This document shows positions 45,498 through 55,902 of a stretch of DNA of 64,000 nt, one piece after another (position 1 is the stretch's first letter; each line of letters begins with the position of its first letter). The position numbers and the translations under genes were made by a program. The DNA lies in contig JAFNAR010000005.1 in NCBI GenBank assembly GCA_017860255.1, positions 18,808-82,807 of the forward strand, in the 5' to 3' direction. Under the pieces are notes generated by a model. It ran no database searches. It was not told the origin of the DNA and saw only the letters and a program-made list of their open reading frames with translations. Origin of the DNA: Bacteroidota bacterium. Its GTDB lineage: Bacteria; Bacteroidota; Bacteroidia; Bacteroidales; P3.

Positions 45498-45941
45498 ATG
45501 ACAAAACTTAAAATACTAACACTATTATTTGCACTAACATTATTTGCCCAAAATCTAAAAGCTCAGGTAGAAGTAATTTCCGATGGGAGATTACAAACCA
45601 TACTTGAACAACATATTGCTTTTAATGAAATTTCAAGAACAGCAATAGGTTATAGAATTAAGGTTGGAGTTTTTACAGGTGCAGGCTCTAAACAACAAGC
45701 ATTTGATTTAAGAGATGAGATAATTAATAATTTCCCCGATTTAAGAGCTTATGTTTTTTTTGAAGAACCTAATTTCACTGTTAAATGTGGAGATTATTTA
45801 ACAAAATTGGATGCTTTTGGACCCTATCTTAATTTGAAAACAATATTTCCTTCTGCATTAATCATTAGAGATTACATTAATTTTCCAGTACTTTCAAAAG
45901 ATGACTTAGTACTTCCTGAATATTTTGAGGAAGAAGAATAA
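45498..45941 (+). CDS. Periplasmic SPOR-domain protein
   Basis: The 147-residue protein has a signal peptide ending LKAQ and a single SPOR-like domain (about 50-122): GYRIKVGVFTGAGSKQQAFDL, AYVFFEEPNFTVKCGDYLTK. SPOR domains bind denuded glycan strands at septa or support envelope protein complexes. An acidic tail (EYFEEEE) ends it. It lies between the usp gene and the dipeptidase gene with gaps of 18 and 25 bp. Confidence 0.78.
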   Translation: MTKLKILTLLFALTLFAQNLKAQVEVISDGRLQTILEQHIAFNEISRTAIGYRIKVGVFTGAGSKQQAFDLRDEIINNFPDLRAYVFFEEPNFTVKCGDYLTKLDAFGPYLNLKTIFPSALIIRDYINFPVLSKDDLVLPEYFEEEE

Positions 45942-45966
45942 GAATTAAAAATAAGAATAAAATAAT

Positions 45967-47334
45967 ATGAATACTATTAAGAACTACATTGAAGAAAACA
46001 AAGACAGATTTTTAAATGAATTATTTAACCTAATTCGCATACCATCAATATCCTCAATTGAAGCTCACAAGCCAGATATGATTAGATGTGCAGAATATTG
46101 GAAACAATTAATTCTTGAAGCAGGAGCAGACAAATCCGAAATAATGCCAACACAAGGAAATCCTGTTGTTTATGCAGAAAAGATAATTGATCCAAAGCTT
46201 AAAACTGTTATGATTTATGGTCATTATGATGTTATGCCAGTAGATCCAATTGAACTATGGAATACATCACCTTTTGAACCAGAAATCAGAGATGGTAAGA
46301 TTTGGGCACGTGGAGCAGACGATGATAAAGGTCAATCATTTATGCATGCAAAAGCATTTGAATATATGGTTAAAACCAATCAATTGCCATGTAATGTTAA
46401 GTTTATGTTGGAAGGAGAAGAAGAAATAGGTTCACCATCACTTTATCCTTTCTGTGAAGAAAATAAAGAACTTTTAAAAGCAGATATTATTCTTGTATCC
46501 GATACTGGAATGATTGCAGAAGATGTTCCATCAATAACAACTGGATTAAGAGGTTTGGGATATGTTGAAGTTAAAGTCACTGGACCAAGCAGAGATCTTC
46601 ATTCAGGACTTTATGGAGGAGCAGTAGCAAACCCTATAAATATTCTTTGTGAAATGATATCTAAGTTAACTGATTCAAACAATCATGTTACTGTTCCTGA
46701 TTTCTATAAAGAAGTTGTTTTTGTTTCAGATGAAGAAAGAACACTAATGGCACAAGCTCCATACGATGAAGAAGAATACAAAAAAGCATTAAATATTGAA
46801 GAACTGCATGGAGAAAAAGGTTATTCAACAATTGAACGCACAGGTATTCGTCCTTCATTAGATTGTTGTGGAATTTGGGGAGGTTATCAAGGAGAGGGAG
46901 CAAAAACAGTTATTCCTTCAACAGCACATGCAAAGATCTCTTTCCGTTTGGTTCCAGATCAAGACTATAATGTAATTACAGAACGTTTCCAAAAATACTT
47001 TGAAAGTTTAGCTCCAAAGAGTGTTAAAGTAGAAGTTACACCATTACATGGAGGTTATGCTTATGTTTCTCCAATTGATATGCCAGCGTATAAAGCAGCA
47101 GAAAAAGCTTATCAAACAACTTATGGGAAAAGACCTATCCCAACAAGAAGTGGTGGTTCAATTCCAATTGTTGCAGGATTTGAAAAAATACTTGGAATTA
47201 AATCAATACTTATGGGATTTGGTTTAGGTTCAGATGCAATTCACTCACCAAATGAAAACTATCCATTGGAACAATTCTTTAAAGGAATTGAAACAATACC
47301 TTATTTCTATAAAGAATTTGCAAAAGAAAATTAA
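45967..47334 (+). CDS. M20 family dipeptidase
   Basis: The 455-residue zinc peptidase has GHYDVMPVD with His86 as a metal ligand, ARGADDDKGQ with Asp119, and LEGEEEIGS with the Glu151-Glu152 catalytic and ligand pair. A dimerisation domain follows, then MGFGLGSDAIHSPNE with the final His ligand. It is related to the CNDP/PepV-like dipeptidases. No signal peptide is seen, so it acts in the cytosol on short peptides. A terminator follows. Confidence 0.9.
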   Translation: MNTIKNYIEENKDRFLNELFNLIRIPSISSIEAHKPDMIRCAEYWKQLILEAGADKSEIMPTQGNPVVYAEKIIDPKLKTVMIYGHYDVMPVDPIELWNTSPFEPEIRDGKIWARGADDDKGQSFMHAKAFEYMVKTNQLPCNVKFMLEGEEEIGSPSLYPFCEENKELLKADIILVSDTGMIAEDVPSITTGLRGLGYVEVKVTGPSRDLHSGLYGGAVANPINILCEMISKLTDSNNHVTVPDFYKEVVFVSDEERTLMAQAPYDEEEYKKALNIEELHGEKGYSTIERTGIRPSLDCCGIWGGYQGEGAKTVIPSTAHAKISFRLVPDQDYNVITERFQKYFESLAPKSVKVEVTPLHGGYAYVSPIDMPAYKAAEKAYQTTYGKRPIPTRSGGSIPIVAGFEKILGIKSILMGFGLGSDAIHSPNENYPLEQFFKGIETIPYFYKEFAKEN

Positions 47335-47362
47335 TCTTAACTCAAATAGATATTCAATCATT

Positions 47363-47393
47363 AAGCAGAGCTAATTATAGTTCTGCTTTTTTT
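47363..47393. terminator. Intrinsic terminator after the dipeptidase gene
   Basis: The arms AAGCAGA and TCTGCTT form a 7-bp stem with a T run on the plus strand. It overlaps the stop region of the convergent membrane-protein gene. Confidence 0.7.
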
Positions 47394-49437
47394 ATTTGTT
47401 TACCCTTTCATTATCGTACATCCACTTAGCATCATTTCTTAAAGCTTCTTCAATGCTAATGTTTCCTTTTTTAGCTTTTCCCTCAACATTTTTATACCAG
47501 GAAGGAGTATTTCTAATCTCATTGATAATTTCATTAATTCTTTCTTTTTCTGAAAGAGTGATTGTAGATTTAGTGTATAATGTTTGGCTATTATTTAAAA
47601 CATTGCTAATCGTAAGGGTAGAAGGAATAAGGTCTTTACCAACAATCCAGAAAACAGAATTATTATGTTTTTCTCTAATTGAAACATCCAGGTTTGCACT
47701 ATGATAATTCCCAATTGAATTTATTGGCATATTGTTTATATAAACGCTATCACCAATATTTTCACTTGCAATGGAAATATTAAAAGTTTTAAAAGGACTA
47801 TGATACATTGCAATTATAGTATCACAAACAATTTCATTTTGAGTTTTTGCTAAACGGTTCCCACTCATTCCTGCAAAATACATAATTGCATCATCAGTCT
47901 TTGTTGATTGTCTGAAAAAGCAAACCCAAACCTTATCTTGCACTTTATTCTTTAATGCAAACTTTTCATAATTATCAATAAAATTATATTTCTTACCCAA
48001 TTGTTTAACAAAGAAATCTTTCCAACTAAAATATTGTTTTGTTACCCACTGTCCCATATAGGAAGTTGTGTTGTGAGCTTGTTCAAAACATATTGGAGTT
48101 TTTGTTGTTAGGTTTGGAATAACACCTTGCTTAATTGCATAATCAGCCATTTCAAAACGAATATTTGATGTTTCCATATCATTTGCAACAGCTCTATTAC
48201 TTGCTTGGGTAAGTGTGTTAACCCAAAACAAAAGCACACAAACAAAAACTTGAAATATTATTCTTAATGGTTTTAAAAAAGACACCAAATTTAAAACAGC
48301 AAACAAAACCATCAATAAACTTAAAGTATATCCAAAGAAAGAAAAGAATGTAGGCACATAGCTATGCCAGTTTTGCAAATAGTAATGTGAGGAGGAAGAA
48401 ACGATCAATAGGGGAATGTAAACAAGACATATTCCAAGAAGAAAACCCCAAAGAAGATGAATGTATTTGATGTTTTTGTATTTATTTAAAGCATAATAAG
48501 TCAAAGCCATTACAATCAATCCCTGCACCATAACAACCAAATCCATTCTATAAGTTTTGAAAATCCCATCCAAACTCATTGTGTGTTTGAAAAGCAAACC
48601 ATTAAATTCATAAAAAACCTGCAAAGGAAAAGATAACTTACTCATTAATGAAGCCGTTGAAAACAAACCACCAATTGTTAAATCATTTGAAAGAGAAGCA
48701 CCAGTATATTTAGGAGGATAGAAATACTGAAAACTAAAATAAGTAATCAAGTAGATTAAACCTCCAATAATAAAAGGAATAAGATCCTTAATAGTCTTTA
48801 AGTAGTTTTCCTTTGTTCTATTTGAAAAAACTTCATTCTTCCAAATAGCAACCATAAAGAAAACCAAGTAATACATCATAAAGGTTTCATAAAACAGAGT
48901 TGCAATAAACATTAAAATTGCAGAGAGATATAGATATGGTTTCTTCTTTAAGTCAAAAAATGAAATAAAGAAATGCAGTGAAGTTAAGATAAAACAAAAT
49001 CCAGTTGTGAAAAAGAAAGGATAAGCAGTTGTTATGGAATGAAAACCTATAATTTGAAAGCTTGAAGAAAGAAGAATCGCAGTAATAAGAGTAATAGAAG
49101 AGCTTTTAAAAACCCTATGAATAAGAGTTGTGAAAAGAACAAAACATCCAACAATAGGAAGAATATAAGTTAAGTCGAAATAAATAGGATTCTCAATTAA
49201 ATAGGGAACAGTTTGAATGTAGCGAGAAATGAAAAAATAAAACCTTCCTTGCATATAAGGTAAATTCCCAACAACATGACCCCAATGACCTTTGCAGGTT
49301 TCTGTATATAAATCAATATCATCACCAACAGTAAATCCTACCTTGGTTAAAGGATAGAAAGTAATCAGATATACTAAAAACAACAGAAAGTAAATAGTAA
49401 ACTTTTCCTGATTAATGTTATTAGTATTTAGTTTCAT
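47392..49437 (-). CDS. Polytopic membrane protein, GT-C glycosyltransferase-like
   Basis: The 681-residue protein has about ten to twelve hydrophobic segments in residues 15-410 and a soluble C-terminal domain of about 260 residues. The first outer loop contains GFTVGDDIDLY, an acidic pair at the place where GT-C transferases hold the catalytic Asp/Glu, as in the GtrII group. I infer transfer of sugars from lipid carriers to a surface polymer or protein. This is a fold-level guess, and no glycan cluster surrounds it. Confidence 0.55.
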   Translation of the reverse strand: MKLNTNNINQEKFTIYFLLFLVYLITFYPLTKVGFTVGDDIDLYTETCKGHWGHVVGNLPYMQGRFYFFISRYIQTVPYLIENPIYFDLTYILPIVGCFVLFTTLIHRVFKSSSITLITAILLSSSFQIIGFHSITTAYPFFFTTGFCFILTSLHFFISFFDLKKKPYLYLSAILMFIATLFYETFMMYYLVFFMVAIWKNEVFSNRTKENYLKTIKDLIPFIIGGLIYLITYFSFQYFYPPKYTGASLSNDLTIGGLFSTASLMSKLSFPLQVFYEFNGLLFKHTMSLDGIFKTYRMDLVVMVQGLIVMALTYYALNKYKNIKYIHLLWGFLLGICLVYIPLLIVSSSSHYYLQNWHSYVPTFFSFFGYTLSLLMVLFAVLNLVSFLKPLRIIFQVFVCVLLFWVNTLTQASNRAVANDMETSNIRFEMADYAIKQGVIPNLTTKTPICFEQAHNTTSYMGQWVTKQYFSWKDFFVKQLGKKYNFIDNYEKFALKNKVQDKVWVCFFRQSTKTDDAIMYFAGMSGNRLAKTQNEIVCDTIIAMYHSPFKTFNISIASENIGDSVYINNMPINSIGNYHSANLDVSIREKHNNSVFWIVGKDLIPSTLTISNVLNNSQTLYTKSTITLSEKERINEIINEIRNTPSWYKNVEGKAKKGNISIEEALRNDAKWMYDNERVNK

Positions 49438-49561
49438 ATTCTTAATATTTAGTTTTTAGAATTCACAAAAGTAATTCTTTTTAACTAAATAAAGAATATA
49501 TTATAGAATAATCTATTAGTATAGACTATATTTATTTTAAAGAGAAGTGATAAAACAAAAA

Positions 49562-49585
49562 AGAGACGTGAATAATCACGTCTCT
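49562..49585 (-). terminator. Intrinsic terminator after valS
   Basis: A 10-bp perfect stem AGAGACGTGA-ATAA-TCACGTCTCT has a T run on the minus strand, directly after the valS stop. Confidence 0.88.
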
Positions 49586-49590
49586 GTATT

Positions 49591-52215
49591 TTATAATAAT
49601 GATTTCAGTTGTTCCTGAATTGAAGTAATCTTTTGCTCTGCGTCTGAAAGTTTTTTCCTTTCATTTTCTACCACCTGTGCAGGAGCTCCACTAACAAATT
49701 TTTCGTTTGAGAGTTTCCCTTTAACGCTTTTGGCAAAACCTTCATAGTATTTCAAATCGCTTTGAAGTTTCTTTATTTCTTCATCCTTGTTGATTGTATC
49801 TCCAAGAGGAATAAACATTTCTGTTGTACGAACCATAACAGACAAAGCACCTTCTTTTTTATCAGATATATATTCAAGATTTGAAATATTGCAAAGTTTG
49901 GTTATTATGCCGTCAAAATCTTTATTGTCGTTTGAAGATTCCTTAACAAAAAGTTCCAAAGCAATTTTTTGAGCAATATTCTTTTCATTTCTAACCTGAC
50001 GGATTGCAGAAATCTTTTCCTGAGCAAAACCAAAGTCAGCAACTATTGAAGAACTGTTTTCAAAAGCTTTTGGCATTTGAGCAAGCATAATGTAATCATC
50101 TGCTTTTCTGTCTTCAATTATATGATAAATTTCTTCTGTAAGGAAAGGCATGTAAGGATGAAGAACCTTCATAAGGTCTTCAAACAGCTTTATAGTTTCG
50201 TTATATGTTGTTCTGTCAACTGGTTTCTGATAGGCAGGTTTAATGATTTCCAAATACCATGAACAGAAATCATCCCAAATAAGCTTGTAAACCTTCATTA
50301 AACTTTCACTCAAACGATATTTTGCAAAATCATCTTCAAGTTCAGTAAGAATTTCATTAAGTTTTGCTCTGAACCATTCAATTGCAATTTTTGAATGCTG
50401 TGGCTGTTCAATATCAGCAATTTCCCAACCAGTAGCAAGTCTTAAAGCATTCCAAATTTTGTTGGAGAAGTTTCTTCCCTGTTCGCAATAGCTTTCGTCA
50501 AACAATAAGTCGTTTCCGGCAGGAGAAGCCATAAGCATACCAACCCTTACTCCATCAGCTCCATAGTTTTCAATTAAACCAATTGGATCAGGACTGTTTC
50601 CAAGCGATTTGCTCATCTTTCTTCCCAGCTTGTCTCTAACAATACCAGTTAAATAAACATTTTTAAAAGGTATTTCATTCCTATATTCTTGACCTGCAAT
50701 AATCATTCTTGCAACCCAGAAGAAAAGAATTTCAGGAGCAGTGATTAAATCGTTGGTAGGGTAGTAGTATTGAATATCTTTGTCTTCAGGATATCTGATT
50801 CCGTCAAAAACACTGATTGGCCATAACCATGAAGAAAACCATGTATCCAAAACATCTTCATCCTGTCTCAAATCTTCAAGAGTATATTTTTCAGCAGGGA
50901 ATTTTTCATTTGTAATCTTCAAAGCTTCTTCCTTAGATTTTGCAACAACAATCTCTCTGTTTGGCAAATAGTAGGCAGGAATTCTTTGTCCCCACCACAA
51001 CTGACGTGAAATGCACCAGTCTTTGACATTTTCCATCCAGTGACGGTAAGTATTCTTGAATTTGGCAGGGTGGAACCTGATAACATCGTCTTCCACAACT
51101 TGAAGAGCCTTTTTTGAAATGTCTTCCATTTTCAAAAACCACTGAACGGAAAGCTTTGGTTCAATAACAGCATCAGTTCTTTCAGAGCAGCCAATCTTGT
51201 TATTGTAGTCCTCTTCCTTAAACATAAGGTCAGCTTCTCGTAAGTCAGCAACAATCTTCTTTCTGCAATCAAACCTGTCCATTCCTTCATATTGCATTCC
51301 CAAATGGTTAAGAGTTCCGTTATCGTTGAAAATATCGATGCTGTCAAGTTTATGTTTCAAACCAAGAGTATAGTCGTTTATATCGTGAGCAGGAGTAATT
51401 TTCAAAGCACCAGTACCAAATTCTCTATCAACATATTCGTCATAGATAATTGGAACAACTCTGTTTACAATAGGAACAATAACTTTCTTACCTTTCAAAT
51501 GAGCAAATCTTTCGTCCTCAGGATGAACACAAACAGCAGTATCTCCCAGAATTGTTTCAGGTCTTGTGGTTGCAACAATAACAAATTCGTTTTCTCCCTC
51601 AATTCTGTATTTTAAATAGTATAGCTTGGAGTTCTGTTCCTTGAATATAACTTCTTCATCGCTCAATGCAGTCAATGCCTTGGGATCCCAGTTCACCATT
51701 CTAATACCGCGATAAATCAGACCCTTGTTATACAAGTCAACAAATACATCAATAACCGATTCGTAAAGAGCATCCTCCATTGTAAAACGAGTTCTTTGCC
51801 AGTCGCATGAAGCACCAAGTTTCTTCAACTGTTCCAGAATAATTCCACCATGTTTTTCCTTCCATTGCCAAGCATAATCTAAGAACTCATCTCTTGTAAG
51901 GTCTTTCTTGTCAATACCTTTTTCTTTCAACATGCCCACAACCTTAGCCTCTGTTGCAATTGATGCGTGGTCAGTACCAGGAACCCAACAAGCATTTTTG
52001 CCTTGCATTCTTGCTCTGCGAATCAAAACATCCTGAATGGTGTTATTGAGCATATGTCCCATATGTAGTATTCCAGTTACATTTGGTGGTGGAATAACAA
52101 TACAATATGGTTCTCTTTCATCAGGTTCTGAATGGAAAAGATTATCCTTTGTCCATTTATCATACCACTTGTCTTCAATTAGCTTTGGATCATATTTTGC
52201 AGCAAAATCACTCAT
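49591..52215 (-). CDS. valS: Valyl-tRNA synthetase
   Basis: This class I synthetase charges tRNA-Val. From the ATG at 52215 it has 874 residues, the family norm. It shows [14 protein letters not shown] (HIGH-type), the [13 protein letters not shown] segment, the editing domain with [22 protein letters not shown] (KMSKS), and the C-terminal coiled coil. The open frame extends upstream to a GTG at 52266, but the -7 element lies in that extension, so the shorter start is right. Confidence 0.95.
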   Translation of the reverse strand: MSDFAAKYDPKLIEDKWYDKWTKDNLFHSEPDEREPYCIVIPPPNVTGILHMGHMLNNTIQDVLIRRARMQGKNACWVPGTDHASIATEAKVVGMLKEKGIDKKDLTRDEFLDYAWQWKEKHGGIILEQLKKLGASCDWQRTRFTMEDALYESVIDVFVDLYNKGLIYRGIRMVNWDPKALTALSDEEVIFKEQNSKLYYLKYRIEGENEFVIVATTRPETILGDTAVCVHPEDERFAHLKGKKVIVPIVNRVVPIIYDEYVDREFGTGALKITPAHDINDYTLGLKHKLDSIDIFNDNGTLNHLGMQYEGMDRFDCRKKIVADLREADLMFKEEDYNNKIGCSERTDAVIEPKLSVQWFLKMEDISKKALQVVEDDVIRFHPAKFKNTYRHWMENVKDWCISRQLWWGQRIPAYYLPNREIVVAKSKEEALKITNEKFPAEKYTLEDLRQDEDVLDTWFSSWLWPISVFDGIRYPEDKDIQYYYPTNDLITAPEILFFWVARMIIAGQEYRNEIPFKNVYLTGIVRDKLGRKMSKSLGNSPDPIGLIENYGADGVRVGMLMASPAGNDLLFDESYCEQGRNFSNKIWNALRLATGWEIADIEQPQHSKIAIEWFRAKLNEILTELEDDFAKYRLSESLMKVYKLIWDDFCSWYLEIIKPAYQKPVDRTTYNETIKLFEDLMKVLHPYMPFLTEEIYHIIEDRKADDYIMLAQMPKAFENSSSIVADFGFAQEKISAIRQVRNEKNIAQKIALELFVKESSNDNKDFDGIITKLCNISNLEYISDKKEGALSVMVRTTEMFIPLGDTINKDEEIKKLQSDLKYYEGFAKSVKGKLSNEKFVSGAPAQVVENERKKLSDAEQKITSIQEQLKSLL

Positions 52216-52247
52216 AAGATTTATTATTTTTCTTTTAATACAATCTG

Positions 52248-52255
52248 CAAAGATA
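52248..52255 (-). promoter_or_regulatory. -7 promoter element TATCTTTG for valS
   Basis: On the minus strand TATCTTTG lies 33 bp before the ATG at 52215 and decides the start against an upstream GTG. Confidence 0.65.
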
Positions 52256-52370
52256 AAAATTTTCACTTAAAATTAGAAATCAAATTTTCAAAATACTACT
52301 TTGGTACAATATTTGCTTAAAATTCACATTATAAATGTATGCTTTTACAATAATCACATAATTAAGTTTT

Positions 52371-54050
52371 ATGAAAAGAATAATCATTAGTTTAGCATTA
52401 GTTTTTAGCTTAACATTAAATGCTTTTGCACAAGAAGAAACACCTACTTATAGTGGAAAAATTAATCAAGTTAAAGTCTTTTTGGCACAAGCACAAATTG
52501 AAAAAACAGTTTCATTCCCTCTTAAAGCAGGAAATAATGAAATAATCCTTTCAGGCAATTCACAAAATATGCAAACCCAAAGTCTTCAATTTACTTCAAT
52601 CAACGATTTTATTATAACTGATTTCACACCATTCATTCAATATGTTCAACCCACACAACCCTCCGAAGAAAAGCTATCCAATGAAAAGAAACTAAAACTA
52701 AAAATCCTTAGAGATTCACTTGATTTGCTCAACAACCAAAACTCCGATTCCTACACTCTTGTTTCAATACTTAGTAGAGAAAAACAAGTTTTGGACAATA
52801 TGAAAATAATCTCTCAACCACAATCCATAGACTCAATACCAAAAATTAAAGATGGACTGAACTATTATAGAGATAAGATGATGGAGATTAGTAAAATGCT
52901 TCAAAAAGAAAATGCAATAGTATCAAAAAGAAGCATTAGAATAAATGAGATAAATAATCAAATAAATATTATACTTCAAGGAGCAGAAAATAACTTTCAA
53001 CCACGCAATGAATACTATATAAGACTTAATATTTACAGTGATAAGAATATCCCAATGTCAAAACTTAGCTACACATATAACGTTGGAGGAGTTTACTGGC
53101 AACCATTCTATGATGTTAAATTCACCAAACCAAATGAACCAGCATCCTTTATCCTAAAAGCACAACTAACCCAACAGACAGGTGAAGACTGGAACGATGT
53201 AAAACTGATATTTTCAACAGAACAGCCCAACAATAGAAGAATGTTAGGAGAGCTTTATCCATATTATTTAAATGTTCCGCAACCAAAAGCAAGAGCTTTA
53301 AGCAAACAAGCTAATAATGTTGATGGTATAATTGCAACAGTAGGAGGTGTTTCTGCTTATGATGCAGAAGTTTCTGAGTATGAAGTTCCAACAGCAAATG
53401 CAACAAAATATTCTGAAATGACAGTTACAGAGCTAACAATGCTTGGAAAAGAATATGAAGTAGGGATGAAACACACAATTGTAAGTGATGCAAAAGAAAA
53501 AATAATATCCCTTGAAACCAAAAGCACAAAAGCCGACTACAAACACTATACAATACCAAAAATTGAAAAGGCAGCATATATCTCAGCCCTAATGCCATCA
53601 TGGGAAGATTTGGAACTAATGGAAGCAAATGGAAAGATATACCTCGAAAATAACTATATTAATGACACATACATTAATCCATTAAACACCTCAGACACCC
53701 TTAACCTATCAATAGGACAAGACAAGAGAGTAGCAGTGGATAGAAAAGTGGCTAAAACAAAACCACAAAAAACAGGATTACTGTCCAACACAACTGAAAC
53801 CATAGTAACCATAACCCTATCAATAAAGAATAATAATCAAACTCCAATAGACATTAACGTAGTTGATCAGATTCCACTTTCCAGTCAGGAAAAAATAACC
53901 ATAACAGCAGGTGATTTATCCAATGCCCAATACGATGAAAAAACAGGCAAACTAACATGGGATTTCTCCCTAAAAGCATTAGAACAAAAAACAATAACCT
54001 TCAACTACACAGTCCGCCAACCAAAAGGAGTGAATTTGATATTGAATTAA
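52371..54050 (+). CDS. DUF4139 (mucoidy inhibitor-like) exported protein, paralogue 1
   Basis: The 559-residue protein has a signal peptide ending AFAQ and an N-terminal DUF4140-like domain (INQVKVFLAQAQIEKTVSFPLKAGNNEIILSG, seen as VKVFLAQAQIEK). A coiled-coil hairpin follows (about 100-200), then the DUF4139 beta domain (YNVGGVYWQPFYDVKF ... DWNDVKLIFSTEQPNN) and its second half after a variable loop. That loop contains NNVDGIIATVGGVSAYDAEV, wording that recalls a TonB plug start. The function of the family is unknown. Two more paralogues lie at 59.4 and 61.1 kb. Confidence 0.82.
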   Translation: MKRIIISLALVFSLTLNAFAQEETPTYSGKINQVKVFLAQAQIEKTVSFPLKAGNNEIILSGNSQNMQTQSLQFTSINDFIITDFTPFIQYVQPTQPSEEKLSNEKKLKLKILRDSLDLLNNQNSDSYTLVSILSREKQVLDNMKIISQPQSIDSIPKIKDGLNYYRDKMMEISKMLQKENAIVSKRSIRINEINNQINIILQGAENNFQPRNEYYIRLNIYSDKNIPMSKLSYTYNVGGVYWQPFYDVKFTKPNEPASFILKAQLTQQTGEDWNDVKLIFSTEQPNNRRMLGELYPYYLNVPQPKARALSKQANNVDGIIATVGGVSAYDAEVSEYEVPTANATKYSEMTVTELTMLGKEYEVGMKHTIVSDAKEKIISLETKSTKADYKHYTIPKIEKAAYISALMPSWEDLELMEANGKIYLENNYINDTYINPLNTSDTLNLSIGQDKRVAVDRKVAKTKPQKTGLLSNTTETIVTITLSIKNNNQTPIDINVVDQIPLSSQEKITITAGDLSNAQYDEKTGKLTWDFSLKALEQKTITFNYTVRQPKGVNLILN

Positions 54051-54065
54051 AACATATCTCAAAAA

Positions 54066-54233
54066 AGTCCATCATATTTCCAAAAAAGTCCATCATATTT
54101 TTATTTATGATGGACTTATTTTTGATTATGATTGAGATTTATTTTCACTAACTCCTTATTCTATTTTACTAACTCCTTATTCTAATTTGCTAACTCCTTA
54201 TTCTATTTTACTGAAATAAGGTTTTAAAATAGT
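54066..54233. repeat. 21-bp phased word/linker array, copy E
   Basis: Eight units in exact 21-bp phase are present. The words in order are AGTCCATCA, AGTCCATCA, TGATGGACT (the exact reverse complement of the first), TGATTGAGA, AACTCCTTA, AACTCCTTA, AACTCCTTA and GAAATAAGG. Linkers include TATTTTTATTTA, TATTTTTGATTA and TTCTATTTTACT. Units 2 and 3 can pair as a hairpin just after the DUF4139 stop. Confidence 0.9.
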
Positions 54234-54387
54234 AATATTATTTATTTTTTATAAACGGATTTGAATTATAAGGTTTATCTTTTTCTTCTTTTTATTAAAT
54301 CCATAACCTTATTCCTAAATTATCCGTAAAAACAATTAAAAAGTTATTAAATTTATGTTTTATAGGAATATAAATGGTTTGGTGTAA

Positions 54388-54425
54388 GTCGCTGTTTTAA
54401 TAAATTAAAGGCAGCGATTTATTTT
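54388..54425 (+). terminator. Terminator-like hairpin upstream of the efflux operon
   Basis: The arms AAGTCGCTG and CAGCGATTT (one G:T pair) are followed by ATTTTTG. It lies 125 bp before the tolC-like start with no gene just upstream, so it could be a leader element. The rest of 54234-54550 shows no gene. Confidence 0.45.
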
Positions 54426-54550
54426 TGTGGAAAATTTTCCTATTCTTGCAATAAAATTATTGAAATTAAGTTTTTTTAGTATGTAAAGTAAATTCTTTTG
54501 AATGGAGGATTTAGAAATGATAAATCAAATAAATATCAAATATTAGTTTT

Positions 54551-55867
54551 ATGAGAAGGTTTATTGCTTTGGTTGTGATTTTAAACTTGTGTTCTTATGC
54601 TTTTTCTCAACAGGATAACAGAAAAACAATGAATTTGAATGAGTGTATTGAGTATGCTAAGGAACATAATTTAACTGTTAAGAAAGCTAAGTTAACTTAT
54701 GAGCAAAGTCAAGTGGGAACTTATGAAGCTAAACAAGCACTTTATCCAGACCTTAGTTTTTCAAGTGGACAAGATTATTCTTACTATGCAGAACAACAAA
54801 AACAATCATTAGATAAGGCTTCATATACTGGAAACTATGGATTAAATAGTTCTATGACACTTTATAAAGGAGGTAGGCTAAGAAAGACTATTCAACAAAA
54901 TATAAAACAGGAAGAGATTAGTAAATTGGATATTAAGGATGCAGAAAATCAAATTACTGTTGCAATAATTAAATATTATGTTGAAATTCTCTTTGCTAAT
55001 GAATCAGTAAATATTCAAGATGCTATTTTGAAGCTTTCGGAACAACAGCTAAAACGTTCAGAAGCTTTGATGAAGGCTGGTAGTATTTCAAAGGCTGATT
55101 ATGCTCAGCTTGAAAGTCAAAATGTTTCTTATAAATATCAATTGGTTCAAGCTAAAAATTCATTGCAAAAATCGAAATTAGATTTGAAACAATTGTTGGA
55201 ATTGACAGATGATATTGAAATAACTATTCCTAAGATTAGTGATGAGGATGTTATTGCTCCACTTCAATCATTAAACGATATTTACAAAAACAGCTATGAT
55301 TATTTTGTTGGAATTACAAACAGCAAGAATAATATTGAGTTGTCCAAACTATCAAGAAGTATTGCAAAGGCTGGTTATTATCCAACAATTAGTTTGAATG
55401 CAGGTCTTAATACTGGTCATAGTTCTCAAAGTACTTTAAATCTGATGAACCAGTTGAAGAGTGGTTTCTTTGAATCGGTTGGTTTAAATATTTCTGTTCC
55501 TATTTTTTCTCGTGGACAGAACAAATCGAATGTTAAGAAAGCAGATATATCAATTCAACAATCGGAATTGGAACTTGCCCTTGCCGAAAAGGAAGCTTGG
55601 AAAATTATTGAAACTCTTTATCTTGATGCTATAAATAATCAAAACTCTTTTATTGCTGCAAAAGCAAAGGTTTCTTCGCAAGAGATATCCTATCAATTGG
55701 TTGAAGAAAAGTTTAACCTTGGAATGAAAAATACAATTGAATTAATGACAGAAAGAAATAACCTCCTAACAGCTCAACAAGAAATGCTTCAATCAAAATT
55801 TCAAGCAATTATGAGTAAGGAGTTAATGCTTTTCTATCAATATAAACCCTTAGATCTTAAATATTAA
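54551..55867 (+). CDS. TolC family outer-membrane efflux protein
   Basis: The 438-residue protein has a signal peptide ending AFSQ and two outer-membrane efflux repeats. It shows the typical NLNECIEYAKEHNLTVKKAKL start, long coiled-coil helices (ESVNIQDAILKLSEQQLKRSEALMKAG, seen as LSEQQLKRSEALMKAG) and NLGMKNTIELMTERNNLL near the end. It would be the exit duct for the MacA/MacB-type proteins encoded next. It opens a four-gene operon with gaps of 35, 6 and 2 bp. Confidence 0.92.
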   Translation: MRRFIALVVILNLCSYAFSQQDNRKTMNLNECIEYAKEHNLTVKKAKLTYEQSQVGTYEAKQALYPDLSFSSGQDYSYYAEQQKQSLDKASYTGNYGLNSSMTLYKGGRLRKTIQQNIKQEEISKLDIKDAENQITVAIIKYYVEILFANESVNIQDAILKLSEQQLKRSEALMKAGSISKADYAQLESQNVSYKYQLVQAKNSLQKSKLDLKQLLELTDDIEITIPKISDEDVIAPLQSLNDIYKNSYDYFVGITNSKNNIELSKLSRSIAKAGYYPTISLNAGLNTGHSSQSTLNLMNQLKSGFFESVGLNISVPIFSRGQNKSNVKKADISIQQSELELALAEKEAWKIIETLYLDAINNQNSFIAAKAKVSSQEISYQLVEEKFNLGMKNTIELMTERNNLLTAQQEMLQSKFQAIMSKELMLFYQYKPLDLKY

Positions 55868-55902
55868 TAATCATAGAAATAATTAGTTAAAAGTAGATTC
55901 TT

